Of a DNA stretch of 64,000 bases, positions 42,850 through 51,708 are shown piece after piece (the first letter of the stretch is position 1; the number at the start of each line of letters is the position of its first letter). The notes under the pieces were generated by a model. The model searched no databases, was not told where the DNA came from, and saw only the letters and a program-made list of their open reading frames with translations. Position numbers and translations under genes: made by a program. Source of the stretch: Cryomorphaceae bacterium (GTDB taxonomy: Bacteria; Bacteroidota; Bacteroidia; Flavobacteriales_D; Crocinitomicaceae); the NCBI GenBank assembly GCA_027490665.1, contig JAIXXP010000006.1:1-64000 (forward strand), read 5' to 3'.

Positions 42850-43857
42850 TTAAGATTGATAACGATTGAGTAGTGCTTGACCACGTTCTTTTAAGGTGAG
42901 GCGCAAACTTGCGGGTTCCAGTACTTCGACCTCTCCAGCGTAGCCAAGAAGATTTCTGATGAATTCTTCTGTGATTAGGATGCGGAGTTCGAATAAGCTG
43001 AAATCTGTTTGTTTTTCGAGCAGTTTTTGGGAAGCATGAAATGCTTGTGTTTCAATATAGCGTGCCGCCACTGCATCGGCTTTTAAGACAATTCTGAGTG
43101 CTTCTCCTTTAAATGCGGTAATACCAACAGCATCTCGAAAATAGGCAGTAGCATCGAAGTCGGAAGGTATTTGTGCTGCTTCATCGAGTAATTGGAGCTC
43201 AGACATGCGGTCCAGTGCGAAGGTCATGATGTCTTGTTTTTGAACATCATAAGAGATGAGGTACCAGCGGTTGCGGTATTCTTTCAAGAACAGAGGGCTT
43301 ACCTTTCGAGGCTTGGCTTGCTGCTGCTGAAAACTCGTGTACATAAACCACACCCGTTTTTTAGCTTGTATACCTTCTAGGAGAGTGGGTAAGTATTCGT
43401 TTCCACCAGTAGAAACCGCAGCTTCAAACTGAATAAATTTGGAGAGTTCCTGGCTTTGGTCACCCACTGCAACACGGTCAACAATTTTATCAATAGCGAG
43501 GCCAAATTGCTGAAAAAAAGGCACTTCTCTAAATTGTTGCAAAGTAGAAACTGCAAAACGTATGGAGGAGAGTTCGTCTTCAGATAGGGGAACATCGTTG
43601 ATGCTGAAGTCGGGGTCTTCGTAGAAGTAGCCGCCATTTTTTTTTTTTTTTTTTATAGGGGCATCGTGTTCCATTTTCATCGTAAAGAGGTCCTTTTCGA
43701 TGGTAGAGGCGCAAATGTGTGTACCGGATTCTGATCCAAATAAGGATTCTTCACAAGCTGCTCTGAGTGCTTCTTTCGAAGGGTAGGGCTTGTATTTGTT
43801 GCGCAGCATTCGGTCGATGATGCGGTAGCGTATCAGGGCATTTTTAATATGCGGCAT
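42850..43857 (-). CDS. WYL-domain transcriptional regulator
   Basis: 335 residues. An N-terminal helix-turn-helix-like region (about 1-70, IRYRIIDRMLRNKYKPYPS) is followed by a WYL domain with NRWYLISYD (about residue 210) and a C-terminal WCX-like part. Such proteins sense small ligands, often DNA or nucleotides. The gene carries a run of 18 A on the coding strand (43637-43654) encoding KKKKK between the two parts. Gain or loss of one base would truncate the protein. Its stop is four bases from the paaG start, and its first base is shared with the upstream 471-aa gene. Confidence 0.88.
   Translation of the reverse strand: MPHIKNALIRYRIIDRMLRNKYKPYPSKEALRAACEESLFGSESGTHICASTIEKDLFTMKMEHDAPIKKKKKNGGYFYEDPDFSINDVPLSEDELSSIRFAVSTLQQFREVPFFQQFGLAIDKIVDRVAVGDQSQELSKFIQFEAAVSTGGNEYLPTLLEGIQAKKRVWFMYTSFQQQQAKPRKVSPLFLKEYRNRWYLISYDVQKQDIMTFALDRMSELQLLDEAAQIPSDFDATAYFRDAVGITAFKGEALRIVLKADAVAARYIETQAFHASQKLLEKQTDFSLFELRILITEEFIRNLLGYAGEVEVLEPASLRLTLKERGQALLNRYQS
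43637..43654 (-). repeat. Homopolymer (A)18 in the WYL regulator gene
   Basis: Eighteen T on the plus strand, A on the coding strand, encoding the tail of Ile, five Lys and most of an Asn codon near residues 68-74. The frame is open in this sequence. Such runs are slippage-prone in replication and also a common place for sequencing error. Confidence 0.9.
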
Positions 43858-45272
43858 TAGTTTTTTTCAACTTTTTGCTGGTAACCAAATAGTTCAAAAA
43901 ATTTGATGGCCTTCACGACTTCATACGGAACGTCGTCTTCCCAACTTTGTGCATTAGCCTTGATCTTACTCAGGACATCGTCGGATAGAATATGTAGCAA
44001 ACTCGGGTCGTACTCTTGCAATGCAGTAATTTTGTCGTTGGCCTGCATGTAGTTGAGAAGTCCCATGAGGTTTTCAGGAAGTTTGATATTGCCTAAGTGG
44101 TATAAACTGCCGTCCTCCATGTTGAGGGCAGGATAGATATAAAGTTTGACGTTATGCCCGAAACCGCGGCCAAAAGCCTCGAGTAAGCCACCGGGTAAAT
44201 TGTCATAATACTTTTCATCAAAAATGATGTGTAAGTTGTATATGCCCATTATAACCCCAACTAAATTCCCGCGGGCAATAGAAGAGAGGTATTCAAGCAT
44301 TTTGTAATGCTTGAGGTAGTTAGAAACCATTACGGTATAACCTAGAGAACCCAAAAGTTCGGCGCGGTCTAGGAAGTCTTTATCGGAGATTTTGCCGTCG
44401 GCGGTGAGGTCTTTAAGGGTGAGTTCAAACACCACCTCGAGTTGCTCTGGCTTGACGCGTTTTTCTTTAGCAAATGCAGCTCTGGCGCGTTCGATCATGT
44501 CGATGTGTACCTTGGTTACAGGTCTGAAGCGCCCACGCATGAGCAAAATGTTTTTCTTGTAGAGCGCAGTAGATGGTTGCATCACGTTCTTGGCAAGGTC
44601 AAACATGGTGGCATTGGTGATGCCGCGGCGCACCAAATTGAGCGCAATGATACGGTTGTCCATATCCTCGAAATCGGGTCCAGAAATACGTAGCATGTCG
44701 ATCTCCATGCGGTCTGGTGGCAAGCGGTGTACAATGCCATCAATAAATTCGTCGATGCTTCCCGACTGAAAATAGCAAGCATAGATGAGGTTAACCCCTA
44801 AAATTCCTAAGGCCTCTTGTTGCGCTTTATGGCTATTGTCGTGCATTTTGATATGTAAAATGACGTCGTTGGGTTTTTTGTTAAGTCCGAGTTGAAAACG
44901 TAAGCCAACCCAGCCTTGGCCTTGGTTGGTTTTGTGGTAGTTTAGTGATTCTACTGTGTTGCAAAACGCAAAAAAGCGGGCTTCTCTGTTTTTAACAGGT
45001 AAGATTTCTTGAAGATGCTTGAATTCAGTCTGAAGCATAGTGAGCAATCGCTCTTCACACACGTAACGGACGGTTTCTCCGTACATGGAGTTAGAGACTT
45101 TCATGTCGTAGGCAGATTGCGTATAGGCAATTGTTCCGGAGCTGCCACCCGCCTTGAAGAAGTTAGCGGCAACCTCTTGACCGGCACCAATTTCGGCAAA
45201 ACAGCCGTAGATGTCTTGGGTGAGGTTGATTTTAAGGGCTTTGTCTTCGGTGGTTAAACGACTTGCGCTCAT
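43857..45272 (-). CDS. Conserved 471-aa protein, possibly nucleotidyltransferase-related
   Basis: 471 residues, no signal peptide. I do not recognise a well-characterised family. Visible features are TIAYTQSAYDMKVSNSMYGE near residue 50, a segment MRGRFRPVTKVHIDMI near 245 that resembles a degenerate HxGH-type nucleotidyltransferase start (similar proteins are sometimes labelled nicotinate-nucleotide adenylyltransferase), and GLLEAFGRGFGHNVKLYIYP near 365. It sits between the MbnH-like peroxidase (one-base gap) and the WYL gene (one-base overlap), all leftward. Any function is a guess. Confidence 0.7.
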   Translation of the reverse strand: MSASRLTTEDKALKINLTQDIYGCFAEIGAGQEVAANFFKAGGSSGTIAYTQSAYDMKVSNSMYGETVRYVCEERLLTMLQTEFKHLQEILPVKNREARFFAFCNTVESLNYHKTNQGQGWVGLRFQLGLNKKPNDVILHIKMHDNSHKAQQEALGILGVNLIYACYFQSGSIDEFIDGIVHRLPPDRMEIDMLRISGPDFEDMDNRIIALNLVRRGITNATMFDLAKNVMQPSTALYKKNILLMRGRFRPVTKVHIDMIERARAAFAKEKRVKPEQLEVVFELTLKDLTADGKISDKDFLDRAELLGSLGYTVMVSNYLKHYKMLEYLSSIARGNLVGVIMGIYNLHIIFDEKYYDNLPGGLLEAFGRGFGHNVKLYIYPALNMEDGSLYHLGNIKLPENLMGLLNYMQANDKITALQEYDPSLLHILSDDVLSKIKANAQSWEDDVPYEVVKAIKFFELFGYQQKVEKN

Positions 45273-45273
45273 G

Positions 45274-46347
45274 TTAGTGTGGGTCTTTGAAATTCGGGTT
45301 TGAAATAAAGGAGTTGTCGGTCAGGGTGAGCAAAAACTTCTTGAGGAGATATTTTTCTTGCGCACTCAACTGAACGCCACCTTGGTTGGCAAATTCAATG
45401 AGTGGGTCTATGGTTGGAGAAATATGTACGCCACTTGAGTAGTGTTCAATGACTTCATCTAGGGTCTGAAAGCGGCCGTCGTGCATATAGGGTGCGCTCA
45501 GGGCTATGTTGCGAAGTGTCGGAACTTTGAATTTGCCGTAGTCTTCGGGGTTGCCGGTGACAGCACCGCGCCCGAGGTCAGTAAAATTGGCATCAAGACC
45601 GTTGTTGCTATATTTTTTGACGCGCATGAGCGGGCCGTTGTGGCAGTGAAAGCAGTCGGCGCCATTGAGGCTTTTGAAGAGGTCGTAGCCAGCCCATTCT
45701 TCGACGTCAACGGTTTGTAAAATATTTTGCTCTTGCGCAGTGAGCGACATGCCGTTTTCGTATTTGTACATGACGTCGTATTTGGAAGACGCGGAAATCA
45801 TGGTGCGGATAAACTGCGCGATGGCCTTTGCAACCTTGGTTGAGTCTATGCCTGGTTCGCCAAAGGCACGGTAAAATTTGTTGCGGTAATTGATGTCGAG
45901 GTTGAGCTTGTAAACGGCGTCGGTCCAACTTTGATGCATTTCAATTGGATTTGGAACGGGCTCTAGGATTTGTTGTTCAAGGGTGGTTGCGCGGCCGTCC
46001 CAAAAAAAGAAGTTGTCCCAACCAAGATTAATGAGTGCCATCGAGTTGCGTGTTCCGGCAATGCCATCAATGCCGGTTGAATATTTGTTCGGGTCTGAAA
46101 AACTACTTTGCGCTAAATGACAAGAAGCACAACTCATTGAATCATTGCCAGAAAGGCGTTTTTCGTAGAACAACCAACGGCCAAGGTCCACGCCCTCTTG
46201 GGTCATGGGGTTGTTTGAGGGAATGATCATGTCCGGAAAATGGCTAGGAATTTCTAATGCATAGGGCGTTGCTTGAAAGTTAGCCTTGTCTTTTTTACAA
46301 GAACTCAACAAAAGCAAAACACTTATGAGAAATAAAAAGCCTTTCAT
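45274..46347 (-). CDS. Diheme cytochrome-c peroxidase, MbnH-like lipoprotein
   Basis: 357 residues with a lipobox (LLLLSSC, Cys 17), so likely membrane-anchored. Two heme-c motifs are present: CASCH (residues 73-77) and CFHCH (232-236). The fold is that of the MauG/CcpA diheme family. Because the gene directly follows an MbnP-family gene (sharing one base), it fits MbnH, which in methanotrophs oxidises a Trp of its MbnP partner to kynurenine. That function here is inferred from the pairing. Other options are hydrogen peroxide detoxification or MauG-type protein oxidation. It is followed by the 471-aa gene. Confidence 0.9.
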   Translation of the reverse strand: MKGFLFLISVLLLLSSCKKDKANFQATPYALEIPSHFPDMIIPSNNPMTQEGVDLGRWLFYEKRLSGNDSMSCASCHLAQSSFSDPNKYSTGIDGIAGTRNSMALINLGWDNFFFWDGRATTLEQQILEPVPNPIEMHQSWTDAVYKLNLDINYRNKFYRAFGEPGIDSTKVAKAIAQFIRTMISASSKYDVMYKYENGMSLTAQEQNILQTVDVEEWAGYDLFKSLNGADCFHCHNGPLMRVKKYSNNGLDANFTDLGRGAVTGNPEDYGKFKVPTLRNIALSAPYMHDGRFQTLDEVIEHYSSGVHISPTIDPLIEFANQGGVQLSAQEKYLLKKFLLTLTDNSFISNPNFKDPH

Positions 46348-47084
46348 TAGTACGGACTTATGGCGTTTTTAAAGTTGCTAATAACCTTTTGCGTAAGCGC
46401 TTCTTGACCAGCTGCTGTGTGTGTAAGGTATTCTGAACTTAAATTGATGCTACTTGCTCCTTGGCCCAAAAACGCAAGAAGGTCCAGCTTGAGTTTGAAC
46501 TGACGGGTGTTGTTGCCGATGTCGGTCCAGTTGATATTGTTGAATTGTAAATTTTGCAAGTAGGAATCGGTGCCGATGTGAAAACTAAAGGAGAGGTCTG
46601 GGTTTGTGGTAGCATCGATGAGTGTGTCTACTTTGCCTTCGATATTGATGAAAATATAGCCTGTACTCCAACCCCAATGCATAGGCCCGGCATTGCTAAT
46701 ATTGAGTGGGCTTTCATTCGGAAACGCACTTGGGTCGAGGTGGTTGAGGCTGCTGTCCACGCCTAGAACGGCATTCAAATTGAGAAATTTAGCGTAATCG
46801 CCTTCTCTTTTGAATAGTAAACTGCCGGTTTCGCGGTAGTCGAGCAAAGCGGCTTGATGCAAGGCGTTTGAGCCATTGCCAAAAAGTGTGAAGTAACATT
46901 TGAGTTCAGTGAACTTTACCTTGTAACCTTCTTGGGTAGTATAGATGCTATCCATAAAGAAATTTTGGCCGCCAAAAACTGGTTGGAGGTCAATTTGAAG
47001 CTGGGCTTTTGGGGCCTCAGGTTTGTCGTCGCCACAGGCCGCAGCAATTAGCAAAACTAAGAGGCTGAAAAATATCGTTCTCAT
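46347..47084 (-). CDS. MbnP-family copper-binding lipoprotein
   Basis: 245 residues with a lipobox (LIAAAC, Cys 17). The domain matches the MbnP family: FTELKCYFTLFG near 58 and the MHWGWSTGYIFINIEG motif at 135-150 with two Trp (137 and 139), one being the likely kynurenine precursor by analogy. MbnP proteins bind copper in the periplasm or at the cell surface. It is the first gene of the leftward array, with a perfect -7 box four bases before the ATG. Its stop overlaps the MbnH-like gene start, so a stoichiometric pair is likely. Confidence 0.88.
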   Translation of the reverse strand: MRTIFFSLLVLLIAAACGDDKPEAPKAQLQIDLQPVFGGQNFFMDSIYTTQEGYKVKFTELKCYFTLFGNGSNALHQAALLDYRETGSLLFKREGDYAKFLNLNAVLGVDSSLNHLDPSAFPNESPLNISNAGPMHWGWSTGYIFINIEGKVDTLIDATTNPDLSFSFHIGTDSYLQNLQFNNINWTDIGNNTRQFKLKLDLLAFLGQGASSINLSSEYLTHTAAGQEALTQKVISNFKNAISPY

Positions 47085-47088
47085 CTAA

Positions 47089-47096
47089 CAAAAATA
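47089..47096 (-). promoter_or_regulatory. TAnnTTTG -7 box abutting the mbnP gene
   Basis: TATTTTTG on the minus strand, four bases before the ATG. It predicts a leaderless mRNA for the head of the six-gene array. Confidence 0.5.
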
Positions 47097-47153
47097 CGTC
47101 AAAACGCTCAAAATGTTCTTAATTTTAGGAAAGTTTCAGTCCAAAATCAGCGA

Positions 47154-50100
47154 ATGCCCAAACAAACTTCAAAAGCCCTCCGTGTTTATGCCGCTTCTGC
47201 AGGCAGTGGTAAAACCCATCGCCTTGTTTTAGAGTACCTTAAGATCTTGCTCACCGATGGCAATTACCGACAAAAGTTCAAGCATATCGTTGCCATGACC
47301 TTCACCAACAAGGCAGCCAACGAAATGAAAGACCGCATTCTTCAAACGTTGAGCGGTTTGGCTTATCCGGCTAGTGCAAATGCCAAAACAATAGCGCTCA
47401 AAGCGGACTTACTAGCAGAAACTTCTTTGACTGAAGTTCAATTGCAACAGCGCGCAGCAGGCGCTCTCCAGGGTATATTGCATCACTACGAAGATTTCAA
47501 TATCTCCACTATAGATAAATTCAATCTACGCCTCATTCGCTCTTTTAGCCGAGACCTCGACCTTCCTGCCGACTTCGAGGTGGTTCTGAATGAAAAATTA
47601 ATCCTCGACGAAGTATTAGATTTACTGATTGCCCGACTCGGCCAACCTGACTCACAAGAACTCACGCATTGGATGCTTGCATATGCCCGCACCAAGGTGG
47701 CAGAGGGCGAATCTTGGGACTTCAAAAAATCTTTGTTGCAATTTTCTGAAGTGCTTGGAAAGGAACGCAATGCAAAGGAAGTTGAGCAATTGCTATCCAG
47801 TACTTACACGCCTGACACCTATAATGACTTCAAAGCCGAAGCTGAGCAAATCAAAGCCGCATTTTTAGCACAGTGTTCCCAAGTACATGCATTAGCGGCA
47901 CCGTACAAAGGTTCGCAATTCAAAACTGCAACAGATCAAAAGCGCATTGATGCCTTCATTGAAGATCCAAATTGGGGACTTGGCAAGCAAAAAGGGCCAT
48001 TTTATACGAATACATTTCTAAACGCCCTAGACGAAAATAAATATGACATTCCAACCACGGTTTCAGAAGCGCTATTAGGTTTGTCAAGTGCTTTTGACCA
48101 AGCTTTTGCTGCGCATTTACGCATTGAAACCCAACGCAAAAACTTCTATAACATGGCCCTGCTGCAATATGTCGCGCAGCAAACCAAAGCCCTCATGACT
48201 GCCCAGCAACAAATCCGCATCTCCGAGTTCAATCAGCTGATCAGCCAATTGGTGCAAGGTGAACAAGCGCCCTATATATACGAACGCTTGGGCATACGCT
48301 ACGAACATTTTTTGCTCGATGAATTCCAAGACACCTCTCGCTTGCAGTGGGTCAACATGATCCCGCTTGTACTAGAAGCTATTGCCTATGAGCGCCCTAA
48401 TCTCATCGTGGGCGATGCCAAGCAAAGTATATACCGTTTTAACAATGGTTTGGCCGAACAATTTGTGGCACTACCAAGCCTCTATAACCCCGAAAACGAC
48501 GCTCAAATGGCGCTTACGAGTGCCCGTTTCGAGAGCAGCGGTTTCAAGCAAAGTTTGCTCGATAACTACCGTTCAGCTCCTCAAATTGTGCAATTCAACA
48601 ACGAACTCTTCGAGCGTTTGTCCCTTTCTTTACCACCAGAGCACAACGCATTTTACGACAAATTGAGTCAAAACCCAAAGTCTTCCAAAACGGGTTTTGT
48701 TAGGGTCGAAAGCTTGGTCAATGACCTCCCAGAGGAGCTGCTTTTTGAAAAAATGCTGCACACAATTCATGAGCTACTCCAAGACGACTACAGGCCTTGT
48801 GACATCTGTATCCTGACTGAAACCAACAAAAAAGGTAATTCAATTGCGCTAGCTTTAACTCAAGCGGGCTTACAAGTTGTTTCTCAAGACTCCCTTTTGT
48901 TATATGCGCACCCTTTGGTACAACTCTTTTTGCTTTATCTCAAAAAGCGCGCAAAGCCATCCAACCCAACGCTAGGCAAGCGCTTTGCAGAGGCTTATTT
49001 ACAGCTCAAGGGCAATTTTGATGTGACTGCATTCATGGCTTATTTCAAAACCTATGAAAAAGAAGGTCGACAAATCCGCTATTTCGATGAAGCTGCTTTT
49101 TACAAAGCAGAATTTGGTTCAGAAGATGCGCTTTTTATGCCTTATGAGCATCTTTTTGATCTCCTTCAAAAAGCGGCGGCCTGTTTTCAGATCAACGATA
49201 CCCAAGAACCTTATGTGCATCATTTTTTCGATGTTGCTTTTCAATTTCAGCTCAATCGCAATGCCGAGCTATTGCCATTCATCGATTTCATAGAACAAAA
49301 CAAAGATAAGTTAGCGCTCCAAATGCCAGAGTCTACAGAGGCAATCCGCATCATGACTATTCATAAAGCCAAAGGCTTGGAATTTCCAGTTGTGCTGATG
49401 CCAAGCCTTGATTTTCGTACGGCCCTCCATGGTTTTGCAAAGTTTTTGATGCCAGCAGGCACAGGGTTGGCATATGCTTATCCGTCTGAGCTCATTCCAG
49501 AATTCAAAACTTTTAAAGAAAAAGAACTCGCCGCTATTTTTCTTGACAAATTGAACCTACTTTATGTAGCGCTTACACGACCAGAATCTAGGCTATACAT
49601 TTGGAATCATCACAAAAAGAAAGGATTTGGAGCTCAAATTCATGAGCAACTTACCCAACTTCCTGGTTTAACACTAGAAGAGGAGCACGTCTATGTTGCT
49701 GGAACGGCACTCAAAGTATCAAGTGTAGAAAAGGAAAAACATAGTACCTCAAAAACTAACTTTTACCATCCGATGGCTTTACCAGATCAGCTTTGGTATC
49801 CTTCCTTGGCTTTTAGAACACCCGATACCGAAATGGTGACAGATCAATTATTTGGCTTGGCTTTTCACCGCTTAATGGCTTTGTGTCAAAGTCCTGAACA
49901 GCTGCAAGCCGCACTTCAAGTTGCCTTGCAAGAAGGTACCATTGCACAAGATCAAGTTGAGGAGCTAGCTTTAGCGGCCGAGCGCTTTTGGTTACACGTT
50001 ACCACTCAACAACTCAATGACGGTATTTTGGAAGAATACAACGAGCAGCGTATTATTGCTGATATCAATCAAATGAAGCAGCCCGACAAAGTTTGGGTGA

Positions 50101-50261
50101 AGGCAAATGAAGTGGTGGTTATTGATTTCAAAACCGGGCTGCGCCAAGACAAGCATATGCAGCAAATTATTGCTTACGCGAGCTTGCTACAAACCATATT
50201 TAAATTGCCAGTTCGTCCAATTCTATATTATACGCAACTTGATTTATTCCTGGAGTTGTAA
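47154..50261 (+). CDS. UvrD-type helicase with C-terminal RecB-like nuclease (AddA-like)
   Basis: 1035 residues. Helicase motifs are clear: Walker A ASAGSGKTHRL (about residue 14), MTFTNKAANEMKDRI, Walker B DEFQDTSRLQW, GDAKQSIYRFNNG, IHKAKGLEFPVVLMP and LLYVALTRPESRLY. The C-terminus has a PD-(D/E)xK nuclease signature (VVVIDFKTG with the QIIAYASLL helix), giving the AddA/exonuclease V layout for double-strand-break end resection. A partner AddB-like gene is usually adjacent in Bacteroidota; none is found here, since the flanking genes run leftward. Its end overlaps the convergent glutaminase-like gene by 18 bases. Confidence 0.92.
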   Translation: MPKQTSKALRVYAASAGSGKTHRLVLEYLKILLTDGNYRQKFKHIVAMTFTNKAANEMKDRILQTLSGLAYPASANAKTIALKADLLAETSLTEVQLQQRAAGALQGILHHYEDFNISTIDKFNLRLIRSFSRDLDLPADFEVVLNEKLILDEVLDLLIARLGQPDSQELTHWMLAYARTKVAEGESWDFKKSLLQFSEVLGKERNAKEVEQLLSSTYTPDTYNDFKAEAEQIKAAFLAQCSQVHALAAPYKGSQFKTATDQKRIDAFIEDPNWGLGKQKGPFYTNTFLNALDENKYDIPTTVSEALLGLSSAFDQAFAAHLRIETQRKNFYNMALLQYVAQQTKALMTAQQQIRISEFNQLISQLVQGEQAPYIYERLGIRYEHFLLDEFQDTSRLQWVNMIPLVLEAIAYERPNLIVGDAKQSIYRFNNGLAEQFVALPSLYNPENDAQMALTSARFESSGFKQSLLDNYRSAPQIVQFNNELFERLSLSLPPEHNAFYDKLSQNPKSSKTGFVRVESLVNDLPEELLFEKMLHTIHELLQDDYRPCDICILTETNKKGNSIALALTQAGLQVVSQDSLLLYAHPLVQLFLLYLKKRAKPSNPTLGKRFAEAYLQLKGNFDVTAFMAYFKTYEKEGRQIRYFDEAAFYKAEFGSEDALFMPYEHLFDLLQKAAACFQINDTQEPYVHHFFDVAFQFQLNRNAELLPFIDFIEQNKDKLALQMPESTEAIRIMTIHKAKGLEFPVVLMPSLDFRTALHGFAKFLMPAGTGLAYAYPSELIPEFKTFKEKELAAIFLDKLNLLYVALTRPESRLYIWNHHKKKGFGAQIHEQLTQLPGLTLEEEHVYVAGTALKVSSVEKEKHSTSKTNFYHPMALPDQLWYPSLAFRTPDTEMVTDQLFGLAFHRLMALCQSPEQLQAALQVALQEGTIAQDQVEELALAAERFWLHVTTQQLNDGILEEYNEQRIIADINQMKQPDKVWVKANEVVVIDFKTGLRQDKHMQQIIAYASLLQTIFKLPVRPILYYTQLDLFLEL

Positions 50262-50942
50262 GTCTAGGCCAGAAATTTCAGCAGAAAGTTTCAAAAAGGT
50301 GTAGACAAGAGGGTGGGGGAGGTCGCGGGTAGAAGATATCTGCGGACAAAAACTCGTAGCTAAGAAAAATGGATGCGCTTTCAGGGTAATGATTTCTGGG
50401 TCGTCGAACTGATTGACGGCCTCTATGTCGATAAACTGCCCGATCAATTGCTCAAGGAGTTGAGGATACATGCTGTAGCGAGTTGCACTGAGCTCTACCG
50501 AACTACAATTTTCATAGAGCTTTTCCATGGCAGCTGTTTTTGGCTGCACATCAATGCGTTCAAAATGTGTGCTGTTAATTAAGTTTTCAGAGATCAACTT
50601 CTCGCCATAAGGATTCATGTTATTGGCGGTGATGAGGTAATCAATAAATATTCGAAAACACTCACCGGTAGCAAAAACAGGTATGTCTAGTTCTGCAAGA
50701 TTTCGAAATACGCCATTTAAAAAAAATGGATTGAGATAAGGGCCAGGCGCTACCCAAACGCCATCGTATTGTTCGAAAGATTGTTTTTTGAATTGCAAGG
50801 CTTCATTGACCTTGATCCAATAATAATTGATTTCGATTTCTAGGAACTCGGCGGCGTGGTCCAAGGAAAGGTTTGTCGCGTGGTGCGAATTGTAGGTGAA
50901 GTTGTAGTCGCCTATGATTGCTATTTTAAGTGCTTCACTCAT
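50244..50942 (-). CDS. CTP synthase glutaminase-domain-like protein
   Basis: 232 residues that resemble only the C-terminal class I glutamine amidotransferase half of CTP synthase. The nucleophile elbow is VFATGECFRIF with Cys at about residue 94, where CTP synthase has GVCLGMQ. A family of CTP-synthase-C-terminal-related proteins sometimes uses selenocysteine at this place; here a normal Cys codon is present. The HPFFLATSF segment near 190 supplies the His-x-Glu-like region (Glu not evident). There is no synthase half, so the acceptor reaction is unknown. The start has no consensus box directly upstream. Confidence 0.75.
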   Translation of the reverse strand: MSEALKIAIIGDYNFTYNSHHATNLSLDHAAEFLEIEINYYWIKVNEALQFKKQSFEQYDGVWVAPGPYLNPFFLNGVFRNLAELDIPVFATGECFRIFIDYLITANNMNPYGEKLISENLINSTHFERIDVQPKTAAMEKLYENCSSVELSATRYSMYPQLLEQLIGQFIDIEAVNQFDDPEIITLKAHPFFLATSFCPQISSTRDLPHPLVYTFLKLSAEISGLDLQLQE

Positions 50943-50968
50943 TCAGGCGTTTCTTGGTACAACAGCGC

Positions 50969-51619
50969 TTAGCGCTTAAACCAACTTCTTAACTTGGCGT
51001 TATTGATTTGGATTGATTCCTCCGCAAGCGTTTGTGGATCTACGTACCAAACTTTACAACTGAAGGTTACTTCAAAAAGAGAGTAGTCTCCGGTGGCATC
51101 AGAAGCTTGCTTCAGAATGGTAAAGTTGGCTGTTTGGCCAGGGTCAGTTTCGCGAGATATCCAGAATTTACCAGTGTTGTCGGTGTAAGAAACCTGAACT
51201 CCATTGATGCTGTTGGTAGCCATTGTAGTGACATCTTTGAAAGGAACTGGGTTGCCAGAGTTGGTCATGTGGAAATCATTGAACATTGGAAGCGTAGGCG
51301 TGCTGCTGCCAGTGGCATCCCACTCTAGTGAACCAAAAGCAATAGAAATGTTTTGCAGATTTGCCATTGAAGCAATACCTGAAGTGTAAATCACCTTAGA
51401 CATGACTGGCGCTACATTTACAATTTGAGTGTCTACAGCAAAACCAAGGTAGTTGTTGACATTTTGCGTAAGCTCAACTTGTGTACCATTGATATAACCA
51501 ATGAAACTTGCATTTAAATCTACTTTGTTTGTAGGTGGTGGAATGATTTCGTGTTCAATACAGGCTGAGGAAATCAGTAAAAGAAGTGTTGCTAAAAAGG
51601 CAAAGCGCGTCAGTTTCAT
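50969..51619 (-). CDS. Hypothetical lipoprotein
   Basis: 216 residues from the ATG at 51617-51619; the frame is open further upstream, but the signal sequence begins here (MKLTRFAFLATLLLLISSAC) with a lipobox Cys at 20. The mature part is rich in Asn, Thr and Val with beta character and no motif I recognise. A perfect minus-strand -7 box (51646-51653) is 26 bases upstream, so it is transcribed separately from the DUF6495 gene behind it. Confidence 0.7.
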   Translation of the reverse strand: MKLTRFAFLATLLLLISSACIEHEIIPPPTNKVDLNASFIGYINGTQVELTQNVNNYLGFAVDTQIVNVAPVMSKVIYTSGIASMANLQNISIAFGSLEWDATGSSTPTLPMFNDFHMTNSGNPVPFKDVTTMATNSINGVQVSYTDNTGKFWISRETDPGQTANFTILKQASDATGDYSLFEVTFSCKVWYVDPQTLAEESIQINNAKLRSWFKR

Positions 51620-51645
51620 GCGTTTGTGTTTAGGTGATAATGTCT

Positions 51646-51653
51646 CAAATTTA
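51646..51653 (-). promoter_or_regulatory. TAnnTTTG -7 box for the lipoprotein gene
   Basis: TAAATTTG on the minus strand, full consensus, 26 bases before the start at 51619. Confidence 0.45.
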
Positions 51654-51708
51654 GTTCTATAAACGCAATTGTCCAAAAAAAGATGCTTTCCGAGTAAAAA
51701 AAGAAGAA

